Shown: positions 1 through 8,752, counted from the first letter of the stretch. The stretch is DNA of 62,712 nucleotides from CAZRGZ01 sp964599775 (GCA_964599775.1 CAZRGZ010000006.1:1-62712), one strand, 5' to 3'. The notes: a model not told the origin generated them from the letters alone. A program made the numbers and translations.

Positions 1-91
1 ATATAATATATATCATAAGCAGTAGTCTACCGTAGATCACCGCTTGCGAATCGAAAGTCGGTTCGTAGATAGAGAAAGGTGAGTCCACCCC

Positions 92-490
92 ATGGCTCGT
101 ATTCTGCTGCCCCTGGCGGAGGCCAACCGTATCAACAACACGGCACTCACGCCCGACCTCCCCAAGGCGGCGCGCCAGGAGATCAGCCGCGTGATGCAGT
201 ACCTGCTGGGCAACAGCCAGGTCGACCGGCCCGAGTTCGCGCTGGACAAGGTCGTCGTCTCCGCCCTCACAAAGGGCGGGAAGAACTCCCCCCTCCGGCG
301 AGTCAAGGCCGCCATCAACCGCATGCCGAAGGGCAACCCCCACTGGATCATTCTGAGCCCGCGGCACCGCTCTATTCTGACGGCGGGCGTAGCCTCGCCC
401 GCCTCTGCCGGGCCCGCCTTTCAACAGGGCGGCCCCGGCCACCGGCCACACCTTTCTCTATCCCCACCCCTGAAATTATTCTTACGATAA
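92..490 (+). CDS. G+C-rich orphan protein, 132 aa, unknown
   Basis: I do not recognise this protein. It starts at ATG 92 behind a plausible ribosome site (GAAAGGTGAG, 73-82). Residues 1 to about 95 are soluble and basic, with no signal peptide or membrane segment. Third codon positions in that part are almost all G or C, unlike the A+T-tolerant codon use of the neighbouring KhpA, S16 and RNase III genes, so a foreign origin is likely. Two strong G+C-rich hairpins (382-403 and about 411-437) fall inside the last 35 codons, whose translation is low-complexity. The native C-terminus may therefore have been different, or the tail is read-through of structured 3' DNA. A standard intrinsic terminator follows. 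Existence as a gene is likely from the RBS, codon bias and terminator; function is unknown. Confidence 0.55.
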   Translation: MARILLPLAEANRINNTALTPDLPKAARQEISRVMQYLLGNSQVDRPEFALDKVVVSALTKGGKNSPLRRVKAAINRMPKGNPHWIILSPRHRSILTAGVASPASAGPAFQQGGPGHRPHLSLSPPLKLFLR

Positions 491-497
491 AACCACA

Positions 498-530
498 AAA
501 CCCGCCATACATAAGGCGGGTTTCTATTTT
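498..530. terminator. intrinsic terminator, bidirectional
   Basis: A nine-base-pair stem AAACCCGCC/GGCGGGTTT (498-506 with 515-523) with an eight-base loop is followed by a T-rich stretch on the plus side. On the minus side it is followed by GGTTTT. It can end the orphan gene from the left and the khpA transcript from the right. Confidence 0.8.
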
Positions 531-619
531 GTGGCACAAATAAAGCTCTCAACTTTTTGTCGTTGCTCGCATAGAGCTTGTTCGTTCTCGCAATGTTTTG
601 TGCTTCGAACTACTTATGA

Positions 620-1015
620 TTATATATCGAGATCATCTAAGTCTGCAAGCTCTTTTCGAGTCTTTTTTGTCAGCTCAGAATCGTTTTCCACAGTCTCATC
701 AGAGGAGTTTTGCACAGACTCGTCATCTTCATCATTTGATGATATAGTTGTACTTTCGTAACCATCGTTATTAACAATTTTAAGGTTATATCGAGCATCG
801 TTTTTGGTACCAAGCGCCCTTAACAGTGTCCGTAAACTTTGTGCTGTCACGCCTCGTTTACCAATGACACGGCCAAGATCATCGGGATGTACGGTTAGTT
901 CCAGTAAAACGCCTTTTTCATCGATGCGTCGTTTAACGTCAACGTCATCTGGATGGCTTACCAACGATTTAACGATATACTCTATGAACTGTTGGTCAAT
1001 TGTCGCTGTCGACAT
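620..1015 (-). CDS. khpA: KH-domain RNA-binding protein KhpA with acidic tail
   Basis: A small cytoplasmic single-stranded-RNA binding protein of the YlqC/KhpA family, which in other bacteria pairs with KhpB/Jag and influences cell division and post-transcriptional control. The KH signature G-K-R-G is at residues 52-55 and the fold covers about residues 1-80. KhpA is usually about 75-85 residues; here a tail from about residue 90 is very rich in Asp, Glu and Ser and ends in Leu-Asp-Asp-Leu-Asp-Ile. The gene follows rpsP, the usual neighbour of khpA, but a terminator and a separate promoter lie between them, so it can be expressed independently. A GGAGG site precedes the ATG. The domain is clear; the tail's role is unknown. 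Confidence 0.88.
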   Translation of the reverse strand: MSTATIDQQFIEYIVKSLVSHPDDVDVKRRIDEKGVLLELTVHPDDLGRVIGKRGVTAQSLRTLLRALGTKNDARYNLKIVNNDGYESTTISSNDEDDESVQNSSDETVENDSELTKKTRKELADLDDLDI

Positions 1016-1058
1016 GCTGCCTCCTCGGTCTGCCCATTTTAATAAAGTTCGTGTTTTT

Positions 1059-1088
1059 ATTGTACCTTAAAGCATGAGTGGGATGCAA
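1059..1088 (-). promoter_or_regulatory. promoter for khpA
   Basis: On the minus strand, TTGCAT (1083-1088) and TACAAT (1059-1064) are separated by 18 bp, about 45 nt before the khpA ATG. It lies downstream of the rpsP terminator. Confidence 0.6.
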
Positions 1089-1122
1089 AAGATATTTATT
1101 AAAGTTCCACTATTTAAAATGA

Positions 1123-1148
1123 AAAGAACTCCTTTAGGGGAGTTCTTT
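1123..1148 (-). terminator. intrinsic terminator after rpsP
   Basis: A ten-base-pair stem AAAGAACTCC/GGAGTTCTTT (1123-1132 with 1139-1148) lies 14 nt past the rpsP stop. On the minus strand it runs into a T-rich tail (TTTTCATTTT). Confidence 0.75.
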
Positions 1149-1161
1149 CTTGCTTCTTATG

Positions 1162-1536
1162 CTACTCTGCCGCAACTTCTTCTGCCGGCTTTTCAGCTTC
1201 AGTAGGAGCAGGAGCTTCTTCTTTCGGCTGGTTCTTGCGTAGCTTTTCAGGGTTACGGATACCACGTTTTTTCTCGGCTGGGACTTTCACCCACGCTGGT
1301 AATTCAAGTCCAGCGTCTTTTAGTAGCCGTACCACACGTGGTGTTGGCTGAGCACCGTTGTTTAGATAAAAAACAGCTTTTTCTTTATCGATATTTGCTT
1401 CTTTAGTGTGCGGATTGTAGCTTCCGACATAAGCAACCACACGGCCACTTGATGGGTGGCGCTGTGCTTCCTGAACGGCGAGACGGTAAACGGAGTACCC
1501 TTTACGGCCGATACGTTGCAAACGAATTGCGAGCAT
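1162..1536 (-). CDS. rpsP: 30S ribosomal protein S16
   Basis: A small-subunit assembly protein bS16. The N-terminus MLAIRLQRIGRKGYSVYRLA and the block VAYVGSYNPH are typical of the family. The core covers about 85 residues. A further roughly 35 residues rich in Ala, Glu, Pro and Lys follow, a disordered tail of the kind common in CPR ribosomal proteins. The gene lies 54 nt after rnc, in a run L32-nusB-NUDIX-rnc-rpsP. The run is likely transcribed from the promoter at 3593-3621 and ended by the terminator at 1123-1148. Confidence 0.96.
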   Translation of the reverse strand: MLAIRLQRIGRKGYSVYRLAVQEAQRHPSSGRVVAYVGSYNPHTKEANIDKEKAVFYLNNGAQPTPRVVRLLKDAGLELPAWVKVPAEKKRGIRNPEKLRKNQPKEEAPAPTEAEKPAEEVAAE

Positions 1537-1590
1537 AATCTATTTCGTTCCTTTTCTTAACCTAGAATTAATCTTCTCACTCCCCGTATT

Positions 1591-2340
1591 TTACTCGATT
1601 TTGTCTCTGTTGTCAATCTGTTTTCTTGCTCGCTTCTCTACGTCGTATTGCTCCAATGCAGCTTTAGCCGCATTCTGCTGAGCAATTTGCTTGGAAGGCC
1701 CATGTCCCTTCCCCATTAAACGGCGGCCAATATACACTCCAAGTGTAAACATCTTATCGTGATCAGGGCCTACTTCATCCATCACCTTGTACACTGGCGT
1801 ATGCCCGTCGATTTTTTGCGAGACTTCCTGCAAGTGCGATTTTGGGTCGCGCCAGGTGCCTGCCTCTAAGATACCTTCTAATTTAGAAAGGATTGTGCTA
1901 TGGATAAAATCACGCGCTGCATTATAGCCCTTTTCTAGATAGATCGCACCAATTAATGCTTCAAAAGAGTTTGCCAAAATCTGCTGCCGTGCGCGGTCAC
2001 TGCCACGCCGCTCACCTTTACTGAGGCGAAGCAATGGCTCGTAGCCTAGTTTATCACCAGCGGCGCTGATACTTTCTGTACGAACTAAAGCCGCGCGCCA
2101 ACTGGTTAAAATACCTTCTGGCTCATCAAAATTGCTAAACAAATGATCCGTCACCGCAAGTTCCAGCACTGCATCGCCTAGAAATTCCAGCCGTTCATTG
2201 TGTTCACGTACGCTTTTTTTATGCTCGTTCATGTAGCTACGGTGCGTGAAGGCAGTAATCAGCAGGTCAATGTTATCAAAATCAAACCCAAGCTTCTCGC
2301 GGGCAAATTCATGATAAGGGGCTTTATTCATTCCGCTCAT
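1591..2340 (-). CDS. rnc: ribonuclease III
   Basis: A double-strand-specific endoribonuclease that processes rRNA precursors and structured mRNAs. The catalytic signature ERLEFLGDAVLEL lies near residues 48-60, and the second acidic cluster ANSFEALIGAIYLEKG near residues 122-137. A C-terminal double-stranded-RNA-binding domain runs from about residue 160 to 235, including GKGHGPSKQIAQQNAAKAAL. The length of 249 residues is slightly above the usual 220-235. The stop of the NUDIX gene and the start of rnc overlap by one base, so translation is probably coupled. RNase III is of special interest in a genome region carrying long perfect RNA hairpins, which would be potential substrates. Confidence 0.97.
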   Translation of the reverse strand: MSGMNKAPYHEFAREKLGFDFDNIDLLITAFTHRSYMNEHKKSVREHNERLEFLGDAVLELAVTDHLFSNFDEPEGILTSWRAALVRTESISAAGDKLGYEPLLRLSKGERRGSDRARQQILANSFEALIGAIYLEKGYNAARDFIHSTILSKLEGILEAGTWRDPKSHLQEVSQKIDGHTPVYKVMDEVGPDHDKMFTLGVYIGRRLMGKGHGPSKQIAQQNAAKAALEQYDVEKRARKQIDNRDKIE

Positions 2341-2834
2341 TACAGTTTCTCCTGCCGGATTCGCCGCATTGCGAGGAGCATTAGTTTGCCAATGTCTTCG
2401 TATTCAATTTTATCGAGCGCGTCGTGGAATTTAAACCACTTGATGCCATTCATCCATTCTTCTTTTTGGATTTTGTTCGTGTCACCCTTTGCCCGCACCA
2501 AATAAATTTGCGTAGTCATCATTACCAGGGTATTAATACGGCGGTAACGAAAATGGATCTTGCCAAGCCAACCAATTACTTCGGTTTCTTCAAGACCTGC
2601 CTCTTCGGCGATCTCGCGTACGGCGGTTTGCTGAGCTGTTTCGCCTTCTTCAATGTGACCTTTCGGGATAGTCCAACGATCCTTGGCATCTTGAATGAGC
2701 AAGATTTCTATCTCGCCCTTTTTATTGCGGCGGAATACCACACCTCCAGCCGTCGGTTCACGAACAATTTCCTGAATAGACGGCTTTTTGCGCGCAAAGT
2801 ACTTTTTAAATTTATCAAGCTTCGACGGCTGCAT
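2340..2834 (-). CDS. NUDIX hydrolase
   Basis: A pyrophosphohydrolase of the NUDIX family, acting on a nucleoside diphosphate linked to another group. The complete Nudix box is visible at residues 59-81: G-H-I-E-E-G-E, then R-E-I-A-E-E-A-G with the metal-binding glutamates in place. The first 28 residues are a basic, charged extension. The substrate cannot be told from sequence; candidates include oxidised or non-canonical NTPs, Ap4A or a capped RNA end. The start overlaps the end of nusB by 20 nt, and the end touches rnc. That context suggests a nucleotide or RNA housekeeping job, but this is inference. Confidence 0.9.
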   Translation of the reverse strand: MQPSKLDKFKKYFARKKPSIQEIVREPTAGGVVFRRNKKGEIEILLIQDAKDRWTIPKGHIEEGETAQQTAVREIAEEAGLEETEVIGWLGKIHFRYRRINTLVMMTTQIYLVRAKGDTNKIQKEEWMNGIKWFKFHDALDKIEYEDIGKLMLLAMRRIRQEKL

Positions 2835-3276
2835 TTTCGGAAGACCCTTCCGTTAGTTTTTTGTATGCCGTCCCCAATACACCATTCACGAATTTGCTGG
2901 AACTGTCAGCCCCAAAAGCTTTCGCCAGCTCCACTGCTTCGTTAATCGCCACTTTTGGCGGTACAATATCGCCCAGCTCTTTTAGTTCGTAAACAGCCAT
3001 ACGCAAAATCGTACGGTCAACCCGGGCAATTTGTTCAATTGGCCACTCGGGGGCAATCGGCTGGATGATACTATCAAGTTCTTCTTTTTGCCCTTCGACG
3101 CCCTCGACTAATCGCTTAACAAACGCTTTATCATCGATAGTTCTTTCGTAACGCTCAATATTCCGTGCCAGCACTTCATCTAAGCTCACTTGTTCGTCGT
3201 GTGCATTCTGGCGAAATTCATATTCGTACAAGGTTTGAAGAGCGATAATGCGGCCAAGATGACGGTTTGATGCCAT
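2815..3276 (-). CDS. nusB: transcription antitermination factor NusB
   Basis: An RNA-binding antitermination factor that acts with NusE (S10) on rRNA leader boxA. The helical NusB fold is recognisable across 153 residues. The conserved N-terminus has R-x-x-A-L-Q-T-L-Y-E. The C-terminal block is PKVAINEAVELAKAFG, then SSKFVNGVLG. The length is normal. It follows the L32 gene after a hairpin that may reduce read-through, and overlaps the NUDIX gene downstream. Confidence 0.94.
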   Translation of the reverse strand: MASNRHLGRIIALQTLYEYEFRQNAHDEQVSLDEVLARNIERYERTIDDKAFVKRLVEGVEGQKEELDSIIQPIAPEWPIEQIARVDRTILRMAVYELKELGDIVPPKVAINEAVELAKAFGADSSSKFVNGVLGTAYKKLTEGSSENAAVEA

Positions 3277-3317
3277 ATTCTAGGCTCCTTTTACTTTAAG
3301 TCCGTGTTTCTCTTGTA

Positions 3318-3350
3318 AAAGCCAAAGGCGCTTACTTAAGCGGCCTTTGG
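3318..3350 (-). terminator. hairpin between rpmF and nusB, possible partial terminator
   Basis: Two stacked stems, CCAAAGG/CCTTTGG (3322-3328 with 3344-3350) and CGCTT/AAGCG (3329-3333 with 3338-3342), enclose a four-base loop at the L32 stop codon. On the minus strand they are followed by CTTTTAC. The short T run suggests attenuation rather than full termination, which would favour L32 over nusB. Confidence 0.5.
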
Positions 3351-3548
3351 TGCTTCTTTCTTTGCTGGTTTTTTAGTTGTTGTGGCAGCAGTTTTTGTCT
3401 TCCCACTTTCTCGCTTTGTGGTGTAGACTTTCACTTTTTCGCCCTTTTGCGACAAAATACCATTCACCCTGCGTGCAAGGTTGAGTACCAACCGACTTCG
3501 GCGAAGACCGGTCTTGCGATGACTCGTCTGTTTCTTTGGCTTACCCAT
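3336..3548 (-). CDS. rpmF: probable 50S ribosomal protein L32, divergent
   Basis: A 70-residue very basic protein. The N-terminus MGKPKKQTSHRKTGLRRSR fits bL32 (P-K-K-x-T-S-x-x-x-x-G-x-R-R-S). The four zinc-binding cysteines of many L32 proteins are absent; the middle reads NGILSQKGEKVKVYTTK instead. The last 20 residues are a Lys/Ala/Thr tail. The gene heads the operon, behind a good promoter and an AGAGGAG ribosome site, and rpmF next to rnc/nusB-type genes is plausible. An alternative is another small basic ribosomal protein, because only the first half matches L32. Confidence 0.65.
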   Translation of the reverse strand: MGKPKKQTSHRKTGLRRSRLVLNLARRVNGILSQKGEKVKVYTTKRESGKTKTAATTTKKPAKKEAPKAA

Positions 3549-3592
3549 AGGTTCAGCGCTCCTCTGTTATTACTGATGAAAACTTATACTAA

Positions 3593-3621
3593 AGTATACT
3601 GTAGAACGCTCGAAAACGCAA
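3593..3621 (-). promoter_or_regulatory. promoter of the rpmF-nusB-NUDIX-rnc-rpsP operon
   Basis: On the minus strand, TTGCGT (3616-3621) and TATACT (3593-3598) are separated by exactly 17 bp. The start codon of the L32 gene lies 45 nt downstream of the -10 box, with AGAGGAG before it. Confidence 0.8.
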
Positions 3622-3632
3622 GAGCCAGCATA

Positions 3633-6059
3633 CTATACGACAATGTTTAACAACCGATTCGGTACATAGATGATTCGCCGTATCTCTTTACCAGTAGTAA
3701 ATTGTTGGACATTTTCGTTCTCTAGTGCAACCTGCCTTACCGTTTCTTCGTCAGCATCTTTTGCTACCTGCACTTCACCACGCAGCTTACCATTCACTTG
3801 AACGGCAATATTTATAGTGTCTTCCAGCAAATAATCGTTGTCCCACACTGGCCAACCCGAGGTATGAACCGATTCCATATGGCCAAGATCATGCCACAAT
3901 TCCTCAGCAATATGTGGCGCAAAAGGGGCAACCAGCTGCGCAAGCACGGTGACAGCTTGCCGCCAAACATCACCATTCATACCATCAGCTTTCAGCTTGT
4001 ATAAATCATTCACATATTCCATCAATGCAGCAATAGCTGTGTTAAAGCGCAGGTTTTCAAGATCGTCTGTAACCTTCTTGATGGTTTTGTGCATGGCACG
4101 TTTAACTGGCTCACCATCGGCCGTGGGTGATTTTTCTGCTGCTAAGTACTCCTGCGTAATGTTCCATACGCGGTTCAAGAACCGGTATGTTCCTGCAATA
4201 CCGCGCGGGTCCCACGAGGCATCCAGCTCGTACGGACCAATGAATAGCTCGTACACACGCAGTGCATCCGCACCGTAGCCTTGATCGATTAGTTCTAACG
4301 GATCAACCACATTCCCGAGGCTTTTACTCATTTTACGGCCATCGTGAGCATTGATGTAGCCGTTATACACTAGCTGTTTTACTGGCTCACCATGGTTCAG
4401 TAATCCCATGTCTTTTAGCGCATGCGCCCAAAACCGAACATAGAGTAGGTGTGCTACAGCGTGATCACCACCACAGTAAAAGTCTACTGGCGACCAATAG
4501 TTGGCTTTTTCAGGATCCCACGCCTGTTCATTGTTGTGTGGGTCAGTGTATCGCAGTAGATACCAACTGCTACAGGCATAGCCATCCATGGTGTCGGTTT
4601 CGCGCGTCATTTCTTCGCCGTTTATCGTGACTTTTAGCCACTCTTTCTCGCGCGCTAGAATACTTTGGCCACTACCATCCGGTGCGTAATCTTCGACTTC
4701 CGGCAGTGTTACTGGTAGTTGGTCTTCTGGAATTGCATGCGCTTTGCCATTTTTGTCATAAGCAATCGGAATTGGTGCACCCCAGTAGCGTTGGCGACTT
4801 ATGAGCCAATCGCGCATTTTGTAGGTGATTTTTGCGCGGCCGACACCTTGTTGCTCGAGCCAGGCTACCACTTCCTCACGCGCTTCGCTTGATTGCATAC
4901 CGTTGAAGTGTTCCGAATTCACTAAGTTTCCCTCACCGGTATATGGGCCAGCGTCTTCGATAGCTTCGGGTTTTTCGATAACCTGAATAATAGGCAGGTC
5001 AAATTTCTCGGCAAATTCAAAATCGCGTTTATCATGCCCTGGCACAGCCATAATCGACCCTGTTCCATAGCTCGCTAGTACATAGTCTGCTATCCAAATC
5101 GGTATTTTTTCGCCATTCGCCGGGTTGATAGCATAACTTCCCGTAAACGCACCCGTTTTATCACGTGATTCATCCATGCGGTCAATTTCAGATTTACGTT
5201 TTGCCTCAGCAACATACCTTTCAACAAATTCACGATGTTCATTCGTGGTCAGTTGCTCCACCAATTCGTGCTCTGGCGCAAGCACAAGGAACGAAGCGCC
5301 AAATATGGTATCTGGACGGGTGGTGAATACCGTCACGGCATCGGAGGTATTTTCCAGTGTAAATTCAATCTCGGCACCTTCGCTCTTACCGATCCAGTTG
5401 CGCTGCATGGTTTTGATATACTCTGGCCAATCCAGGTTATCGAGTTCAGCCAATAATACTTCGGCATAGGCAGTAATCTTAAAGAACCATTGCTTCATGG
5501 CCTTCTTTTCCACCTCAGTACCACACCGCCAGCATTTGCCGCCTTCTACCTGCTCGTTCGCAAGCACTGTTTTATCGACTGGACACCACCACTGCATACT
5601 TTCTGCCTGGTAGGCGAGGCCTTTTTCAAAGAATTTAGTAAAAATCCATTGGGTCCATTTGTAGTATTCAGGGTCAGTCGTATTTAATTCACGCGACCAG
5701 TCGTAGCTCATCCCTAGGCGTTGCAGCTGGTTTTTGAAGTTTTTGATGTTTTCGGCAGTACTTTTCGCCGGGGGCGTACCGGTTTTAATAGCGTAGTTTT
5801 CAGCCGGTAAACCAAAGGTATCCCAGCCAATTGGATTAAGTACGTTGTGCCCCAATTGCCGTTGAAATCGTGCAATCGCATCCACAATAGAGTAGTTGCG
5901 TACATGCCCAACATGAAGACCCGCCCCACTTGGGTATGGGAACATACCAGCAACATACTTTTTGAGCGCCGTACTGTCTTCGGTCACTTCATAAATTTTG
6001 CTGTCTGCCCAATGCTTTTGCCAGCGGCGTTCGATCTCAGTAGGGTTATAACGTTTCAT
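3633..6059 (-). CDS. leuS: leucyl-tRNA synthetase
   Basis: A class I aminoacyl-tRNA synthetase charging tRNA-Leu. The HIGH-type motif (PYPSGAGLHVGHVRNY) lies near residue 40 and KMSKSLGNVVDP near residue 575. The inserted CP1 editing domain is present between them, as is a cysteine quartet (WWCPVDK, then CWRCG) for the ZN-1 module. The C-terminal anticodon-binding domain is complete. I place the start at 6059 (MKRYNPTEIE), not at the two upstream ATGs, because that is where family homology begins. It also lies 7 nt from an extended -10 box, suggesting a leaderless mRNA. The resulting 808 residues match the family's usual length. Confidence 0.97.
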   Translation of the reverse strand: MKRYNPTEIERRWQKHWADSKIYEVTEDSTALKKYVAGMFPYPSGAGLHVGHVRNYSIVDAIARFQRQLGHNVLNPIGWDTFGLPAENYAIKTGTPPAKSTAENIKNFKNQLQRLGMSYDWSRELNTTDPEYYKWTQWIFTKFFEKGLAYQAESMQWWCPVDKTVLANEQVEGGKCWRCGTEVEKKAMKQWFFKITAYAEVLLAELDNLDWPEYIKTMQRNWIGKSEGAEIEFTLENTSDAVTVFTTRPDTIFGASFLVLAPEHELVEQLTTNEHREFVERYVAEAKRKSEIDRMDESRDKTGAFTGSYAINPANGEKIPIWIADYVLASYGTGSIMAVPGHDKRDFEFAEKFDLPIIQVIEKPEAIEDAGPYTGEGNLVNSEHFNGMQSSEAREEVVAWLEQQGVGRAKITYKMRDWLISRQRYWGAPIPIAYDKNGKAHAIPEDQLPVTLPEVEDYAPDGSGQSILAREKEWLKVTINGEEMTRETDTMDGYACSSWYLLRYTDPHNNEQAWDPEKANYWSPVDFYCGGDHAVAHLLYVRFWAHALKDMGLLNHGEPVKQLVYNGYINAHDGRKMSKSLGNVVDPLELIDQGYGADALRVYELFIGPYELDASWDPRGIAGTYRFLNRVWNITQEYLAAEKSPTADGEPVKRAMHKTIKKVTDDLENLRFNTAIAALMEYVNDLYKLKADGMNGDVWRQAVTVLAQLVAPFAPHIAEELWHDLGHMESVHTSGWPVWDNDYLLEDTINIAVQVNGKLRGEVQVAKDADEETVRQVALENENVQQFTTGKEIRRIIYVPNRLLNIVV

Positions 6060-6066
6060 AGAGTTC

Positions 6067-6075
6067 ATTATAGCA
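6067..6075 (-). promoter_or_regulatory. extended -10 promoter, leaderless start for leuS
   Basis: On the minus strand TGC-TATAAT ends 7 nt before the leuS ATG at 6059, so transcription should begin at or beside the start codon. I see no convincing -35 box and no ribosome-binding site in the 7-nt gap. Confidence 0.6.
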
Positions 6076-6124
6076 AGCAATGCCCTATTTCGCACCCTGT
6101 CATATCTCTGTTTGTAGAATGTCG

Positions 6125-7339
6125 TTAATTAAGCTGCAGCATAAGGTCTTGATCAACAGAAGGAGTACTCGGACCGCCTGGTTCTGAAGGTGGTTGCTGC
6201 GCGCCATAACTAAAGACTGCTTGCATGAGTTCATTTAATACGTCTTCAACTGGCGTGGCGTCAGTTGGAGTTTCGATGTTTACTTCTTCGTTAAACTTCA
6301 TGCGAACCATAACATCACTGCTTGCCTCGCCGTCAGCGTCAGTGCCAGAAAGGCGCAGTTGCGTAAACTCATGCCCCCAGGTGGATACCCAAATTTCTAG
6401 CTTGGTGCCTTCTCTATTTTCGTCGAACTGTTTAAGGTCTGCGTTTAACTCGCCAAGCGCATCCTCACCTGTACAGCTATTGAGTGCACGAACTATTTCG
6501 GTTTCGCCTAATGCTGCAGTAAACCCGTCTACTTTTGATTCATCTATATTTATCTCAAAGCGATCACTTGGCACACCATTGACGTCTTCGCTCCCTGTTT
6601 TTTCCACTTGCAAGATACGGTTATTGCGGTAGGCATCTGCTAGCTGATTCTTCTGAGATTCGTTTTCGTGAAAGGTCTTCAGTGCGTTATTTACACACTG
6701 GCGCTGCTCTTCAAATTCCCGAGTGAGACCTTCTTGCGAATCGGCATCGAGCTTGAGCCACCGGTCGTTTATTTTCTCTTCGATGATGGTTATCAGCCCC
6801 TCATCTACTTGCTGCGAGTCTGGTATAGCCGCTAAAATTTCGCGAACATTCGTTAGCTTAAAGAAAAGCCCATCATCTCCAGCCAGCACTGCTGAACCAG
6901 CCACGTTCAATTCTTCACCATTTGTCGCTTCAGCACCAACGACCGATACATTGAAATTAGTTTCTGCCCGGTTACCAGCACTACGGCCGTCAAAGGTGAC
7001 GTTGACTGATTCTTCCCCGCCATCTGATTGGTTTGTCACATCCATAGAACCATCAAACGTCACCGAAGACGCTTTAGCGGCGTGAGAAAAAGCATCAACT
7101 ACCATTTTTTCGGGATTTTGATACCACATAAGACCAAAAACTGCACCACCAGCCGCTAATACAACAATCACGGCCGCTACAATGCCAATAATCCACTTCT
7201 TTTTAGACTTTTTCGGTGGCAAAGTTGGCTGCGGTTGGGGTGTGGCTTGAGTTTCCTGAGGTACCCCTCCTACATTTCGATTATCTTCAGTAGGGCTAGG
7301 CGATGGACCCTCTGGTTTTTGCATGTCGTTTGGATTCAT
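6125..7339 (-). CDS. single-pass membrane-anchored extracytoplasmic protein
   Basis: I do not recognise a named family. The first 48 residues are a Pro/Gln/Thr-rich cytoplasmic segment ending in K-K-S-K-K-K. One membrane helix follows at about residues 49-72 (WIIGIVAAVIVVLAAGGAVF). A roughly 330-residue outside domain comes next, beginning VDAFSHAAKASSVTFDGSMD. It has repeated beta-strand-like stretches, an LEIWVSTWGHEFTQLRL segment, and a few Cys residues that could form disulphides. The general pattern resembles DUF6612/LppX-like extracytoplasmic beta proteins, but this is weak inference. The end is Pro/Gly/Ser-rich. It sits alone between leuS and murF. Confidence 0.75.
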   Translation of the reverse strand: MNPNDMQKPEGPSPSPTEDNRNVGGVPQETQATPQPQPTLPPKKSKKKWIIGIVAAVIVVLAAGGAVFGLMWYQNPEKMVVDAFSHAAKASSVTFDGSMDVTNQSDGGEESVNVTFDGRSAGNRAETNFNVSVVGAEATNGEELNVAGSAVLAGDDGLFFKLTNVREILAAIPDSQQVDEGLITIIEEKINDRWLKLDADSQEGLTREFEEQRQCVNNALKTFHENESQKNQLADAYRNNRILQVEKTGSEDVNGVPSDRFEINIDESKVDGFTAALGETEIVRALNSCTGEDALGELNADLKQFDENREGTKLEIWVSTWGHEFTQLRLSGTDADGEASSDVMVRMKFNEEVNIETPTDATPVEDVLNELMQAVFSYGAQQPPSEPGGPSTPSVDQDLMLQLN

Positions 7340-7459
7340 AATTCCCTCATTTTTAGTAACAGTATAATATGCTTATGATAATCTATTTTGCTCACCATGA
7401 AAAGCCATAAGCACCTTTTACCATACTTTCTAGGTGCCTATGAGAGTCGTCAAAAATGG

Positions 7460-8752
7460 TTAGGGCATATCCTTGAAAAAGGATATGGAAAACGCTTTTT
7501 GTTTCGCCTCGAGCCAGGCTGGTGTTTGCCGCACTAACTCTTTTTCTTCTTCCGTGCTGTGTAATATCACTTTCACCGCTTCTTCAGCAAATACACCGTT
7601 CTGAGAACCTTTGGCTAGTATGACCGCCTTTGGTTCTAGTACTTTATGAACAAAAGCACCTGCCTGATAGGGGCTATTAAAGCTCCGCACTTGGCAGCCG
7701 CGGCGTCTCGCAGCCGGCGCTAAATACCTCTCTGACTGTTCGCCGATCGTCACCACCCAGGCTAAGGCATTAGGATCACACAAAGACCCAAGCTGCTCAT
7801 GCGCTTGTGGCGAAAAATCGCCCAATTCATTCATATCGCCCAAAAGTGCAATCCGCTGTGGGGCCTGTACTTTATAGAGCGTTTGGAGTGCTGCTGCTGC
7901 TGCCAAAGGACTCGAATTGTAAGTGTCATCGATAATAATAGATTCTTCTACTCCGCGAAGTAACCGCATACGGCCTGGTATCGGACGAATTTTTGCTAAA
8001 CCTTGCGCAATTTGATCTCTCGTCATACCGAGCTTTGCCCCGACCATACCAGCTGCCACGGCAGTTTTTACATTGTGCTCGCCTACCACACGCAAGGTCG
8101 TTGGGATTTGGCCAACTTCGGGCCCCACGAACTGTCCCCTAAAGCCTTCCTGCAGCGAATCATCTTCGGCAATAAACCGGTATTCAGCCGAGCCGCTCAT
8201 ACCATATGTCGTAATTGCGGAAGTTGTAATGTATTGCGCATATTCACCAGGCACATCATCGCGATTGATCGCTGTCATCTTACTAAACTGTACCACCGAT
8301 AACTCTTCTTTAGCGACCGCTTCCAGTGTTTTAAAGAACTCCATGTGCTCTGGGCTGATGGCAGTGACGACCGAGATATCTGGCTGTAAATATTTACCAA
8401 AATGCGGAATATCGCCGGGCGTATCGGTACCAAGCTCTTGCACAATCACATCAACATCTTTGGGTTGCCGTATGCGCAACCGTGCCGCCCGCCACACTGC
8501 AAGCCATGCACTAATCGAACGAATATCGTCGGGGTAGTCTATCCCCAGAATTGCTACTGGAACACTCATGTGTGTATTGTGGTTGTCGTTGTGTAGCCGT
8601 ACGCGAAAACGCTCCGCCAATACCGTGGCAATAGCTGTTTTGGTGCTCGTTTTCCCCACACTCCCCACAACTGCCACAAGGATTGGTTTGTGCTTTTGCA
8701 GATATTTCTGAGCAAGTTTTTCGAGTCTTTTTTGAATGAATTTACGTAACAT
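7460..8752 (-). CDS. murF: MurF-type UDP-MurNAc-tripeptide:D-Ala-D-Ala ligase
   Basis: An ATP-dependent Mur ligase for the last cytoplasmic step of peptidoglycan precursor synthesis, adding D-Ala-D-Ala. The P-loop VAVVGSVGKTSTKTAIA lies near residue 25, the family block DDTYNSSPLAAAAAL in the middle, and the C-terminal domain carries LGDMNELGDFS. The N-terminal uridine-binding domain is very short, so the protein (430 residues) starts almost at the ATPase domain. MurF-like proteins of this compact kind occur in CPR, and the substrate could differ (MurT-like or cyanophycin-synthetase-like paralogues are possible). I chose MLRKF at 8752 because the longer 447-residue version adds a non-conserved hydrophobic stretch. 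Confidence 0.85.
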   Translation of the reverse strand: MLRKFIQKRLEKLAQKYLQKHKPILVAVVGSVGKTSTKTAIATVLAERFRVRLHNDNHNTHMSVPVAILGIDYPDDIRSISAWLAVWRAARLRIRQPKDVDVIVQELGTDTPGDIPHFGKYLQPDISVVTAISPEHMEFFKTLEAVAKEELSVVQFSKMTAINRDDVPGEYAQYITTSAITTYGMSGSAEYRFIAEDDSLQEGFRGQFVGPEVGQIPTTLRVVGEHNVKTAVAAGMVGAKLGMTRDQIAQGLAKIRPIPGRMRLLRGVEESIIIDDTYNSSPLAAAAALQTLYKVQAPQRIALLGDMNELGDFSPQAHEQLGSLCDPNALAWVVTIGEQSERYLAPAARRRGCQVRSFNSPYQAGAFVHKVLEPKAVILAKGSQNGVFAEEAVKVILHSTEEEKELVRQTPAWLEAKQKAFSISFFKDMP

